Below, piece by piece: positions 51,951 through 63,573 of a stretch of DNA of 64,000 nt (its first letter is position 1; the number at the start of each line of letters is the position of its first letter). The notes beneath the pieces were generated by a model. It was not told the origin of the DNA. It worked only from the letters and a program-made list of their open reading frames with translations, and made no database searches. Both the position numbers and the translations under genes were made by a program. Source of the DNA: Polydactylus sextarius (lineage: Eukaryota; Chordata; Actinopteri; Polynemidae); assembly GCA_016801845.1 (NCBI GenBank), contig CM028916.1, positions 15,493,514-15,557,513 on the forward strand. Reading direction: 5' to 3'.

Positions 51951-52643
51951 TGAGCTTACACAGATAATTATTACAAATACTTTACTGTGTTATATTAAAA
52001 AGGAAAACAACCAGGGTATCCTACACATAAAATACTGAAAAAAACAGAGGTAGTTAATGCACTTAGTGTTTAGTGAACTACTTAGTTTGTGGCTGTGCAT
52101 TGAAACGATCTCATAAACTATCTCATGAAATATCAAAAAGGCAATGTATAAGTATGAAGAAAATATAAAATTCTAACACTAATTTCCTAGTAGAAAAACC
52201 CCCTTTCAAATAAGTGTTTTTGTTACCCATCTCACACTGACTCATCTATCACTAATCTAAAAAAATCCATCACATTCATACAGGTCATGATTATCAAGCT
52301 CTTAACTTTGCATATAAGACTGAGATGACATCTGGGTTAGAAGCAAACAAACAAGGCAAACAATAGCAGTAGCTTTAAACATTTCTCACAAGGATCAGTG
52401 ATGTAAACAAAATGAAATGAATGAAAATGCAACAACTGAAACCTGAACTTCATTTGTGAAATTCAGTCACATGTCATTGTCTAAAACCGATAAACACTTC
52501 TGACTAGGAATGTTATAACCAAACAGGGATGTTTGAGATCAAATGTCACGTTAGCAGCTGTGAGTACATGGCATCTCGAGGAAAATGTTCAGGCTTGCTG
52601 TGAGATGACATCTGTGTGACAGTCGTCTTTTGCGGTCCTCTCT
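51951..52643 (-). other. prtfdc1: prtfdc1 3' untranslated region (approximate)
   Basis: AT-rich sequence follows the prtfdc1 stop. A variant AGTAAA signal occurs near 51.98 kb on the minus strand; the first consensus AATAAA is only at 51132-51127, so the true end may be further down. Confidence 0.45.
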
Positions 52644-55600
52644 TTAAATCTTATACTTCATCTTCCCACTATCACTGATCGCACAGATATGCTGAAAATG
52701 TGGAAAAAAAACAGTCAGTACATCAAAATATGAGAGAACTCTAGACCACCAAATACAAAAAAATTATACATGTATCTCAGACACTCATTGTGAGTTCTTT
52801 CTCCAAAATAGAGCGACTACTGTCTGAAATCAAAAGGCCACTGAAACTTACATTCAGGTCTCTAAAATACTCATTGTAGTCTAAGGCATATCCAACTACA
52901 AAACGATTGGGTATTTCAAAGCCGACATCTGAAATCAAAGACAAAGAACGGTATTAACTCCAAGTCTCTCCACAGTCCACTGACTCACTGAATGCAACAG
53001 GCTGCAACAATTGATTTAAACGTGAAAGAACTGACTCATAAATACATAAAAGGCTTTGTCAAGTACATACAGTCAGGAAGACATGTCGAGTTGTGTGGCA
53101 CTCTCTTCACAAGCAATCTGTGGAAAATAAAAGCAGCCATTATTATACGATATCAATTTCTACCTGTCGTTTTTTGTGTCATGTGACAGTGTTAATGGTA
53201 ACAGTGGCACCTAAAACCTTTGTTGCTTATTCACTCTTTGTCTCTCTTTCCCTGTCTAGACTGGAAGGTGGAAATGGAGTGATTCACAAAGCAGGACAAC
53301 TGGGCTTGTATTGTTTTGATGTCTTTATGAGCAAAACCTACCCTGCTACTTTAATCATTTTGGGCCTGAAGGCTTCAACATGCTTCAGGAGAGTTTTCAT
53401 TGTCTTCCCGGTGCCTACAATGGCCTGTAAATGAAAAGAAAGAAAAACTGTAATAAGAAAAAGAAAATACCATTGCAGAAATTGTGGGGAAAAAACAGAT
53501 TCACGACATACTGGAGTTTGAGGGAAAAAGCAGAAGTTGGTCACACTGTACCCATATTACATAACTGTTTATGATAATCTAAAAACGACTCCACTTTCAC
53601 CAAAAAGAGGAATTTAAACCCAACGTGATGTTTTACAAAAAGTAGTGGTGGAAAAACAACCACAGAAGTATGCTTTGTCATCTTTTTCATGTAGATGTAG
53701 GTCAAACTACCCTTCATAGAGAATAGACCGTCTCTACATGCTTGCTCTCAACATTTCTCAACTATGAATAGATACAAATGGTACAAGAATAGGTTTTATT
53801 TTGTCTTTCACTTTTAATGTTGTTCTTATTATTTAGACTTCACAAGTGAATTTAAGTCCTATACTTAATGGCTTTTGTTTCTCACGGGAAGTGTCTTGCT
53901 GTGGTGTTAGACAGGCTGCACATTTGGTTTTTCATAGCTCTCTTAGTTGAAAACAGCCGCTGTTGCTAAAAATGACACCAGAGGAGTGTACCAAAACGCA
54001 CTGACACCAGCTTTAAAACCAAAACAATGAGCTGAAAGACGCTAAAAAGTTGGTTAATCACAGTGAGCATCCACTTTAACATTACACATGGTAACTGTTA
54101 TGATATATGTAAAAGTTTATAATGGGAAAAAAAATCACATAATACTAAATAAAGAATAAAAGAAAGCACAATAATCTCAAATGGATTCATTTGAAAATAC
54201 AAAAAAGAAATTTCTATTCCATCCCAGCAAGGACATATTAACAGATGTTTGAGCACTGGCAAATGACTGCAATTTCAAAATGTTAAATCATATCTATACA
54301 AAAGTAATTGTCACGAAATGACCAATTTCCTTCCCTCCCCATCTCATTTTTTCCCCAGTATACATATCCCAACTACATGACTAAATGATTGTGGTAACTG
54401 ATCATGTTGGAAAAAAACATCTCCCTTATTTCCTAAATATAGGTCAGCCAATTAAAAAGTTTCCTCATGTTGAACTCAGGTCCTGCAGAAGGAATAAAAA
54501 ACTTTAAATGACTCCTCTTGACCTGGATAACCAACCACTGCCAGAAATACAATAGGCGCATTTGAGCGAGGAGGAGGAAAAATAAAAGAAGGGAAAACAT
54601 GTTTGACTCACCTCCACAATCAGTACGTTCTTATGAGAGCATGTTTGGTTGGGGAGGAAAGGGGGGGGAGAAGAAAACAATTACTCTTGGTTAGACGTAG
54701 ATAAAAAAGCAACAGCGTCTTCTAATCAACTGCACCAACATTTCAAGAAAAAGTACACAGACAAATGTAAATAAGCTGCGTAATTCAGGACCTAGACTGC
54801 AACAAATTGTACATTTAAATGAAAAATCAAGGTCACAAAAGATGTTTAAACACAGAAAAATATGTACTGCTGGTTTTGTGTTGAACAGCAACAGAGAAGT
54901 AAATGAAAAATAAATGAACCTATTATTTTGGGGATATGTAAAGGCGGGGCAGTGTTCAAACTCTGCCCTATCATCTGAGCCACATCCAACCATGTTTGTT
55001 GAAGTAAAAGCTTTATCAGGGAGATTTTTATTGGATTTTATGATATTGGAGATAACATGAGGAAATGAACACAGCAGAAAAATGTCAACCTCATCCAGAC
55101 TGGAAATCTTCAGTCCTGCATCGAATGTCACACTGAAATAGCTGAGATTCTGCAAATGTTTGTCAAATCAACCTAGAGACAACTATGCACTATTTATATG
55201 AGAAGTCTCAATCGAGGCTCCACTTCAGCTAAGATTTAAACTGCTATGTAACCGTATGAAGTTTGATGAATCCGTTTACAACGGATTCATCAAAGTATGC
55301 AGTCACAGCATTGTATAGGCCTCATTTCTCATACACTTTTATTTAGAGTGCAGTAAACCCCGGAGAAATATAAAAGAATGCACTATAAATTAAAGTCCAA
55401 GCAAGCAGAAGCTACTGTCTGTAGACTACTCTATAGGGAGGTGAAGGCGTAACACCAACTATGTAATATATTCCTTGATGCACAATTAGTTCACCTCTTC
55501 CAGCAAAACACTGCAACGTTCAAAGAAGCGACTAAATTTAGTTGTACATCACAGGGAGTTCAGGGATTTCACAAGCACGCTTAAAATACTGAGAGCAAAG

Positions 55601-58600
55601 CAGTTGGCAGTGACTCAAGCCTACTACCTCATATCCTATTCATGTTTCAGGCATCTATGCCACGCCTGTCTATAGGGCGTATTAGTGTGTGTGCTTGTTT
55701 GTGTGGGTGGGTGTTGTGACTTGATTATTCAGATCAGCTGATTTATATTACCATGAGGTGCACTCGGTGACTTATGACTCCTGTAGTAGTGTCTGACTAA
55801 TCCTTGTATACACACACACATGTAGATATGCATGCATGTGTGGAGGAGGAGCAGATGCACACTTGGCAAACATGTTGCAAACATGCACAGTGTCACAAAT
55901 GTACGTTTGCATAATCTATGCAACATTATATAGAAGAAATACATCATTGATAATTAAGAGTTTAATCTATTTTGAAGATAATCCTTGGTGCTGAGAAAAT
56001 GTTTGGGATTTTGTTTTGTGTAGACTTTGCATTCCACTTTCAAAAACAGACAATGTTTTAAAATCAAGACAAGAAAAAAAAAAGGAAAAAATTGGAAAGA
56101 GTCTGGAAAAAACTTTGCATAACTGAATTTTGTTGATCTTATTTCCAACACCTTCAGTCCATCTCATGACCCCTGACAATCACTGGCCTATACAGTCTCA
56201 CTAAGTCTGAGTCTGAGTAGTAAACACTCAGTCAGAGCTGGGGAAGAGCCAGCACATGGACATATTTCAGTTCAGTGAGGTATTGATTTCAATTACGTGA
56301 TAACAGTTACGTAATAAGACAAGCAGATGAACAGTGAGCCTGTGATATCTATACCACTGTCATCCTCCTGACCTGGTCTGATAACAACTCAGCGTATCTT
56401 TGAATTTACACAGATTCTACATTTTGTCTGCACTGAGACGAAGCGTGAGAAGCCTTAAAACAATTACATTACAATGTTTGGTATGTAATCACAGTTAGGT
56501 TTGTCAGAAACTGCCATCTTTGATCTCCCTCATGAAAGCACTTAACCATTTTCTCAGGATGGAGAGGGAGATAGCAGATTAGAGGGAATGCTGCCCTCTT
56601 GAGGCTCTCGTCTCTCGGTGCCAGTCATCTCTTAGACATTTCTGAGCATTTGTTTTATTGTTATGGAACTATGTGGTGATGTTTTGTTGGACTAAGATGC
56701 TGTTCTTTGTTTAAGAGCTGTTTCCAATGACACGGATAAGAAGAATAATACCTTTCCAGCTAAAAAAGACAAGTCTTCTGCTCCAACTATGTGAAGATCC
56801 TCTGTCGACTGGTCATTCTGTGAAAATAATGGGAGAAAAACATTTTTTCCTCCTTACTGTTTTGATCTGCAGCACAAAGTTAAAACTAGCAGAGGAATAA
56901 AAAATAAACATGTGGACATATTCACCATTTAAAATGTTGCTTTGTTTGTTCCTTAAACACATACGATTACATACTAGTCTGAGTACAACCATTTCATAGT
57001 CTTTTTTTTCACTCTCCTTCACCGTGGCTGAAGCGGCTGCATGAAACAGCACATTCAAGGCAAAGTCACACAAAGATCCCACTGTCATGATGTTGTATAA
57101 AATGAAATTCACACGTCTTCTGACTGAGTCACAGGATTCTTCATGTCTGATAATATTAAGCATGAAAAGTGCGTCTCGGTTCTCACACGCAGCCTAAGTC
57201 AAGCAGTCAAAGTGGCTCACCAGGTAACTCTTGAGGCGGATGAAGTGGACCCTCATGGGGATTGTGCGGTTCGAGTTGCGACTGAGAGCCTTGATTCTGT
57301 CCACAAGGTCGGCACAAAACTGGTAACCTCCTTTAAGTACACAGAGCACCACGATGTCATGGTCTCCAAGGTCATCCATGATGTTTCGAGCGAGACGTTC
57401 TGTCCTGGAAAGAACGTGAAATCTAAATTTCCATTCCTGCTTGTTGTTTATCTACTTACATGTAAAGCAGTGTTTGGTGAAAGGTTAGGACATAGGTTAA
57501 AATACAGGTCAGTGGCTTAAAGTGCTTTGCTAGGAATTGTTTTGTCATGTTTTACTACAGCTGAACAATATAATAATGTCAAACAAATGTTCTATGTTGA
57601 TGTTTTACATATTAATGTGGGATAATGACTAATTAATGGCTGACAGCAATAATTAGTCATCTGAAAGTTTATGAGCCACTTTTTTTTTGATAAAGGACCT
57701 TTATAGTTTGTGTGTTTTTAAGTTTATTACCTTCCATAATCATAAAATTAAATATATCAACAGAGAAATTGACAATGAAAAAAACTGGCAGTGACAGTGA
57801 CTAATTGTTTACATTTGAGAAGACTTATCTCATGTAAAGTAAAACAGTGAAACACATTTCACTGCACTGGATATCGATACACATGATTTATTTTCTTAAT
57901 TTTTGTTTTTCTATTGATGTTATTAGTGTTTAATCAGTCACTAAACCCTATACTGCACCTGAATTAATGTATATCACTGTGTAATTTGATGGAGATCATA
58001 TTTAACTGCGGGTGAGCACTTAAGCATGTTATATAATGGTCTGTTTGTGGGTTGTTGTTATTATCAAAATTATAGAAAGGCCATTGTTTTCATAGGTTTA
58101 TAACATCCACTGGATCTTTCCAAACACCCAACCTCTGAGAAGCTCACACAGTATTTGTAAAGCAGCAGGAGTTTTACATGAATTTATATTCCTCTTAGTT
58201 CATTCTGTGTGGTACCTGTCCATAATCACGCCATGTGGTATGATGACACTGTCTAAATCTCCGGAGTAGTGAGCTGGGTAGCTGAAGAGGTCCAAACTGT
58301 AGCCTGGCCAGTCATCGTTAATCTGAGAGGAAAGAAGAGATCAATGTGTCAGGCATTTGAGTTAAAGTGGTAAAACAACCACACACGTGTTAAATTACTA
58401 AACTGCAAACTTCTTTGCTGCACAAAATCTTCCTGAGAGACACATGTGAGAATGAAGCAACTGTCTCCAGATGCGTAAAGTTGTCTGATTGCGCAACAAC
58501 AATACAACAACAATAAAAACCTACGCATGAACGAATGAATAAACTTTTCTGTCGGCGTCGGGACACCGTACAGCACTTGTCTTGTTATTAAATTACCACA

Positions 58601-58644
58601 ATCCCGCTTCTTCTTCCTTCGGATTGGACAGCAACGTCTGCCAT
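52644..58644 (-). CDS. prtfdc1: phosphoribosyltransferase domain-containing protein 1 (HPRT-like), complete, 9 exons
   Basis: This is an HPRT1 paralogue; the family uses PRPP to salvage purine bases in the cytosol, but human PRTFDC1 has little activity. Exons: 58644-58597, 58322-58216, 57404-57221, 56817-56752, 54629-54612, 53424-53342, 53117-53071, 52928-52852, 52691-52644. Internal lengths 107, 184, 66, 18, 83, 47 and 77 equal those of HPRT1. The product is 225 residues, the same as human PRTFDC1. NDDWPGY near the N terminus and VGTG in the PRPP motif identify PRTFDC1 rather than HPRT1. The PRPP motif (residues about 136-148, across exons 5 and 6) reads NVLIVEAIVGTGK: both acidic positions after the Glu, Asp in HPRT1, are Ala and Gly. 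The GGYK lysine of HPRT1 is Gln (GGYQFCADL). The C-terminal NRFVVGYALDYNEYFRDLN block is intact. The gene lies in tandem upstream of arhgap21, as in human. Confidence 0.93.
53425..54611 (-). other. prtfdc1 intron 5, nothing seen
   Basis: This 1.2 kb intron lies between the 18-base and 83-base exons. It is AT-rich with no recognised element. Confidence 0.7.
54630..56751 (-). other. prtfdc1 intron 4, one hairpin repeat
   Basis: This 2.1 kb intron is non-coding as far as I can see, apart from the inverted repeat at 55262-55294. A 154-codon minus-strand open frame at its lower end has no family resemblance or splice logic. Confidence 0.65.
55262..55294. repeat. perfect inverted repeat, 15-base arms, 3-base loop
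   Basis: TTTGATGAATCCGTT (55262-55276), loop TAC, then the exact complement AACGGATTCATCAAA (55280-55294). Confidence 0.95.
57405..58215 (-). other. prtfdc1 intron 2, nothing seen
   Basis: This 0.8 kb AT-rich intron lies between the 107-base and 184-base exons. Confidence 0.75.
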
Positions 58645-58980
58645 GTTGGGTTTTTTTTTTTTTTTTTTGCGCCGACACAAAAAGCCTCTTGTCTCTGTGA
58701 AAGTGGTAGTGCAGCAGGCTTTCGGGGGGGATTTGGCACCGAGAGGAGGAGCGTCGTGGTGGAGGAATGTTCCTGTGTCCACCAGTTTTCAAACACCCCC
58801 CTTTTCTGTCGTGTCTTACCACTGAGCTGCCGCTGGGGGCGCTCTAACATAACACTTCCATGTTATTTTGCACACAGCTGCTGTTGAGGCGACCCCGACT
58901 CTGAGTTAATGGTCGCCCAGAGGCAAGTATGGATAATGGGGGCGGTTGAGAGTTGTCAGACATATTGACAAGAGAGCAAA
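58645..58980 (-). promoter_or_regulatory. prtfdc1: prtfdc1 5' leader and promoter region
   Basis: The sequence just upstream of the ATG contains a 19-base A tract on the coding strand (58669-58651), then CpG-containing sequence up to the probable 3' end of the upstream gene. No TATA box is clear and the start site is unknown. Confidence 0.45.
58651..58669 (-). repeat. poly(A) tract in the prtfdc1 leader
   Basis: Nineteen T on the plus strand, i.e. A on the coding strand, six bases before the start codon. Confidence 0.9.
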
Positions 58981-59000
58981 ACAGCCGGAGATGACAGTTC

Positions 59001-59006
59001 TTTATT
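59001..59006 (-). terminator. possible PBX gene polyadenylation signal
   Basis: This AATAAA on the minus strand is the last one before the prtfdc1 promoter. A nearer alternative lies at 60621-60626. Confidence 0.4.
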
Positions 59007-59864
59007 GTGCAAAATATTAATTTACACCCATTACACAATAAATATAGTTCAGTAAAAAAAAAAGTCACAATTTCCCTCAGATTTAGATGAGATTGATCAC
59101 ATTTTTCCAACTCTTTATTTAACCAACATTCATTTTGAATTTGCATGGTTAAAACAAGTACAAATTTTTACACGCAACAAATATAAAACCTCAACAAACA
59201 AAACAAGAACACATGTACATAGATATACATATAAACATCTTATCCATAAATACACTCACGGAGAGAGAGAGAGAGACCAGAAAGCGAGAAATCAGCAAGA
59301 AAGACAAACAAGCAGAAGACTATGTCATCACCCGTGGGACATAAATGTTTTTAGACTTATGCAAGGGAAAGTGAAAACATAAAATAAGTGAAAAGCAAAA
59401 AACAAGCAGAGTAGTTATGTCTGTTATGCCAATGGAAGTGATTTTTTTCACATACTGTAATCACAAATTCCCAGTAGGCAATGAGTGAAATAACACCTTC
59501 CACTTTAATTTAAATACCAACTTTACACATGGGTGATACAAACATGTTGACATTGTCATCTTGTGGAGAGAGAGAGGGGAGAGAGATTCCTCTGGATCAT
59601 CTACACACTGCTTTTGTTCTTCATGTAATGTAATATGCCCTTACATTTGAATCACAGACTGTCTCGAACATGCTCAAACATTGTCTCATCCTGTCCACCA
59701 AAACAAGAAAAAAAGAGAAAAAGGACAACTTCCAGGCCTTTAATTTAAGAGACTGAGATGCCACACCCTGTCTCATATGGACAGTATAATCTGTGTTTGT
59801 GTGACAGTGTGTGAATGAGTGAATTCAGGATGAACCACCCAGGGACTGTGTGGTCAGTTGGTCC

Positions 59865-59891
59865 AGCGGCGGCAGCAGCAGCAGCAGCAGG
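59865..59891. repeat. (GGC)2(AGC)n trinucleotide repeat
   Basis: About seven CAG/AGC units preceded by two GGC units, inside the presumed PBX 3' UTR. Confidence 0.85.
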
Positions 59892-62800
59892 GTCTGGGCT
59901 GTTGTGTCACTGCACATTAGAGCAGTCTGCTGGGGTCTGTTGAGAGGGGGAGACAAGGTGTCTGGGCCACCCACCCATGCTCCTCCACAGCAGCTGTAAT
60001 TATAAACAGTGGTACAGTGACAGCTGGGGAGGCAGATGTCAACAGCAACATTAGATTTCAATCAGCTTGCACAGTACCATCACCTCAGAGGAATGAGGAA
60101 GTATTATAACTTCACTGCATGATTTTTTAATTTATTTTTTCTTTCAGAAAGGATGTTGTTTCACGTGATAATGCAGTGGGTTTGTTGCCAGGATAAGCGC
60201 TAAGTCAATGCTGCGCAAGCCAGGAAATGTTGTTAAATGAAGTCTTGTCAGATTGTTTTTGATGGCCTCTCTGTTGGTGAGAGCAGACTGGCTCCTTCGC
60301 TGCCCCCGGGGCGCAGGAGAGCAGTCTAGCTTTGGTATTTCACACTCGCTCAACAGTCAAGGCCCGTGACCATCCGCAGACTTTACTGCCAACTGCTCCC
60401 TTATACCCTCGCCCCTGTTGTTTGGCCAATTATGAATATTCACTAGCTATGAAAGTAATTCTGTCAGACATGCAACTGTCCAGCCAGATAATGTCACAAA
60501 CATTGTTTGCAGTATTTGGGGGAGGATCTCTCGAGGACATGGCCATTCTTCTCTTTTTCTATCAGATTTTATCACTTGAAAAGAAAAAAAAGCGTAAGAG
60601 GACCCAATATAAACTGAATATTTATTGATTTCTTTTCTGAATAAATGACATAGATCTCCATTGTTGACAGAAACACATTACCAGGATAAAACTGTCTCAC
60701 TGGGTGACACGTTATGTTAATACCAAGAATATGGACACTGTAGTTTTGAGTTTTAGATCAACAGCACCAGGAATATTCACAAGCACCAAATGTGAAATGA
60801 TTCACACGTGTAATAGTCCCTGATAAATTCACTATTTACACTTGTTTTAGTCATGGGAGTAATGCCTTTTTTTCATTAAAGAAAAAACAGTTTGTGAGGA
60901 TTTACATCATCAGTGGAGATGAGTGAGCTTGGGTCTGAGTTTCACACGATTTCTGTTTGTTTTGTTTGTTGTTTTCATGGGATTTGTTGGAAGCAATTGT
61001 AGTAATGGAATACCATCAGCATTACATTTTAATTAAATGAATAAGAATCACATCATTCTCACTAAGGCTTTAACTTCATGAGAAAAAAACAGCCTCAGTT
61101 TTCAGATAAATGTGGTTTTGAGTGGATTTAATTGGCACTAAAAGTAACAACAACAAATGCCACATAAAACTTTAATTCAAATGTAATTATGTAATCTGCC
61201 AGTCCCATAAAAACAGTGAGACATGTGACTTTATTTATTTTTTCTTTTTTTCAAGTGGCAGTGATGTTGCAAAAGACATGTCCTTTCAATGTCTGACTTC
61301 AACATTTTGTCTGATTGCATATATACTAGTATGCTGGATAGGAGTCATTGTTGAAAGGGAGGAACACGCACGGCCGTAAAAAGGGGGATGTCTGCTGGCA
61401 GTCACTAACCTTGGCTGACTTTCAGTTATCACTACAGCGACTGTGATTACCGTTGTGCCACTGATGCGTTCGTGTGATGTTGAGTCTTTGCTCTCTCTCG
61501 TAAACTCCACAATAAAAAAACTCCTGATGTATGGTCTTGCTGTATGACATATCATTTTTAATGTGTTGAAAACCCTTTCCAACAAAGCAAGTCAAGCACA
61601 ATGGTGCACATAAACACATGTTGAAAGTTCATGACCTTATTCACGAGAGTAGGAAAGCAAAAAGTAATAGCCTACATTAAGCATAACAATAAAAAAAAAA
61701 AAAAACAACAAAATACAAAAAACAAATAGGCCACACAACATAAAAAGTGTCTATAAACAAGGTTAGACTGCTCAGAAAACACATTATTTGACATAATGAC
61801 TTGTCCCTTCTTTAGTGCTTAATGGTTAACATTTACATTCTTCATAAATCTTCCATACTGAAAAGAAATCAGTCTGATAGTACTGAGACAAGCATGAATT
61901 CAAATGTCTACATTTGTTTTGGTGTCAATTCTAGGGGTTACTAAAGCAGTACCAGCCGAATAATATATTGTTTTATATGTAAATAAAAGCCCAGAACAGG
62001 ACACAATTCAACAAAAAATGTGGAACGTAACATTATCTTTACATCAAAGTGTCCTCAGCTGAGCAGCAGTTCAGGTGCATCCAGATGCTTCTTTCATGGC
62101 AATGATCAGTGGCTCCATGCTACAAGCATCTCTGGACCTGTGCTGTAGATTCAGGAGCAAGGATCCACTGTGTAAGCACGTAAAACTCTATTAACATAAT
62201 GACTTCCCTGTTTAAGTAGATTGTGGTTCGTGTACTGAAAAAGAAACTCAGTTACAGATGTCCTTGACAAACTTTCTTTTGCGTAGAAAGTAATTGTTCT
62301 TCTCATATTTCTTTTTGGCGGGACAGTATTATTCACTCAACTGTAGCACCAGAACTAAAAGACAGAAGCTGGTGATTTAAATGAGCAGAAAAAAAATAAA
62401 AATAATGATGCATATATGTGATGAAATAATATCTTAAAACTGGCTGATGGTATTGTGTTGATACACTTTTCTTAACAGTTCTGTTTTGGTTACATCAGCA
62501 TTTTGGCATCGTCAAAAAACTTTTTTTTCTGCAGTGGTGATGCTGGAAAACTAAAAAAAAATATCATGAAAGAACCAAATACATTAAAAACAGAAAAAGA
62601 CAAAATTCCTGTTTTTGTTTTTCCTTTTTTCCCTCATTGCATCTGAGAAAACCTGCAATTCATTGACTGTCACTCTACCAATATGCTGCAGAACCAAAAC
62701 CAACAGGGTGTAAAATAATCTATTTTAATTTGATATATCCTCCGTCTTAATGAATGATGTCAAGCTTGTCAGATTTGATGACAAGTATTTATTTATTGTT

Positions 62801-63480
62801 TTACAGATAACATACTTCACAGGGTTACCTTAGAGGTAAAATCTCCTGACAGAACTCTGTTTTGACTTGTCGGAGACAGAGGGGGAAGATGAACATACTT
62901 CTATCAAGCACACATTGTAAACAACTGAGCAATATTTAAGTCTAAATGGCGTACCATAGAATAGGCGAGAGACAACAAAATGTAAGTAAGAAGATGTGCC
63001 TCTTGCTTGCAAAGACAAAAGTTTCATTTTTACAAAACAAATAATGGTCACTGACATTTTTTCTACTTTTTTTTTTTAGTGGCTGAGAGGTAGAATGAAG
63101 TATTTTCAGTTAAAACCAATGTTTTGATTTTCATTACGTTATCATATCATTTCATCATAATGAGTGAAAACATTACGAGTGAATAAGTAAGCCCAGCCCT
63201 CTGAATATAATGTGAAATCTGTACAAATGTCTCCATTGTTTGCGTTATTGTTTTGATTTTTATTGTGAAACTTTCTGTTTGTATCCCAAATGTCCAACGT
63301 TATAAGCAGAGGAAATATTATTAATTTTTTTCTCTTTTTTCTTTTTTTTTATAGTCAGGATTTCACTTCAACTCTCCAAACTGTGAGACAGTGAACTCCT
63401 TTTAATACTGTGAATAGCAAGGTCAGTCCATGTTTTTTTTTTCTTTTTCTTTTGTGGATGAGGTGTAGAGATGGATATAT

Positions 63481-63573
63481 TCAGTTGGAAGTATCCGAAT
63501 GAACACTTCCGGGTCCTTCTGTTGGCGATGTCACTGACGAAGGAGTCGGAGCATCTTGCCAGCCGCCATTCGT
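63481..63573 (-). CDS. pbx1: PBX-family homeobox protein, last coding exon (partial gene)
   Basis: PBX proteins are TALE-class homeodomain transcription factors that pair with HOX and MEIS proteins. After a CAG acceptor (plus-strand CTG at 63574-63576) the exon reads TNGGWQDAPTPSSVTSP, then TEGPGSVHSDTSN and TGA. This is the conserved C-terminal tail of PBX1 and PBX3. The homeodomain and upstream exons lie beyond 64000. The tail alone does not separate pbx1 from pbx3 or fish pbx4, so the symbol is provisional. Confidence 0.8.
   Translation of the reverse strand, partial: TNGGWQDAPTPSSVTSPTEGPGSVHSDTSN

Larger units (their letters stand above)
58985..63480 (-). other. probable long 3' UTR of the PBX gene, possibly including intergenic DNA
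   Basis: No splice-bounded coding exon is found between the PBX stop and prtfdc1. Minus-strand AATAAA signals lie at 60626-60621 and 59006-59001, so the UTR could be 2.9 or 4.5 kb long. PBX genes are known for long 3' UTRs. Within it lie a CAG repeat (59865-59891), an A run near 61690 and a more GC-rich patch around 60150-60420 that includes a CACGTG E-box near 60160. The open frame ending at 59825 matches nothing I know. Confidence 0.5.

Noticed and set aside
54691..55155. 154-codon minus-strand open frame in prtfdc1 intron 4
   Set aside because: It would sit between exons that already join in phase with HPRT1-identical lengths, and its composition is AT-driven.
52644..58644. Assignment of the nine-exon gene to HPRT1
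   Set aside because: Exon lengths match HPRT1, but NDDWPGY, VGTG in place of IDTG, and the arhgap21 neighbour point to PRTFDC1.
58349..58822. 157-codon minus-strand open frame around the prtfdc1 first exon
   Set aside because: It runs through the poly(A) tract and across the splice donor in the wrong frame.
59825..60061. 78-codon minus-strand frame with a leucine run
   Set aside because: The leucines come from the CAG repeat read in another frame. There is no homology, and it lies in the presumed PBX 3' UTR.
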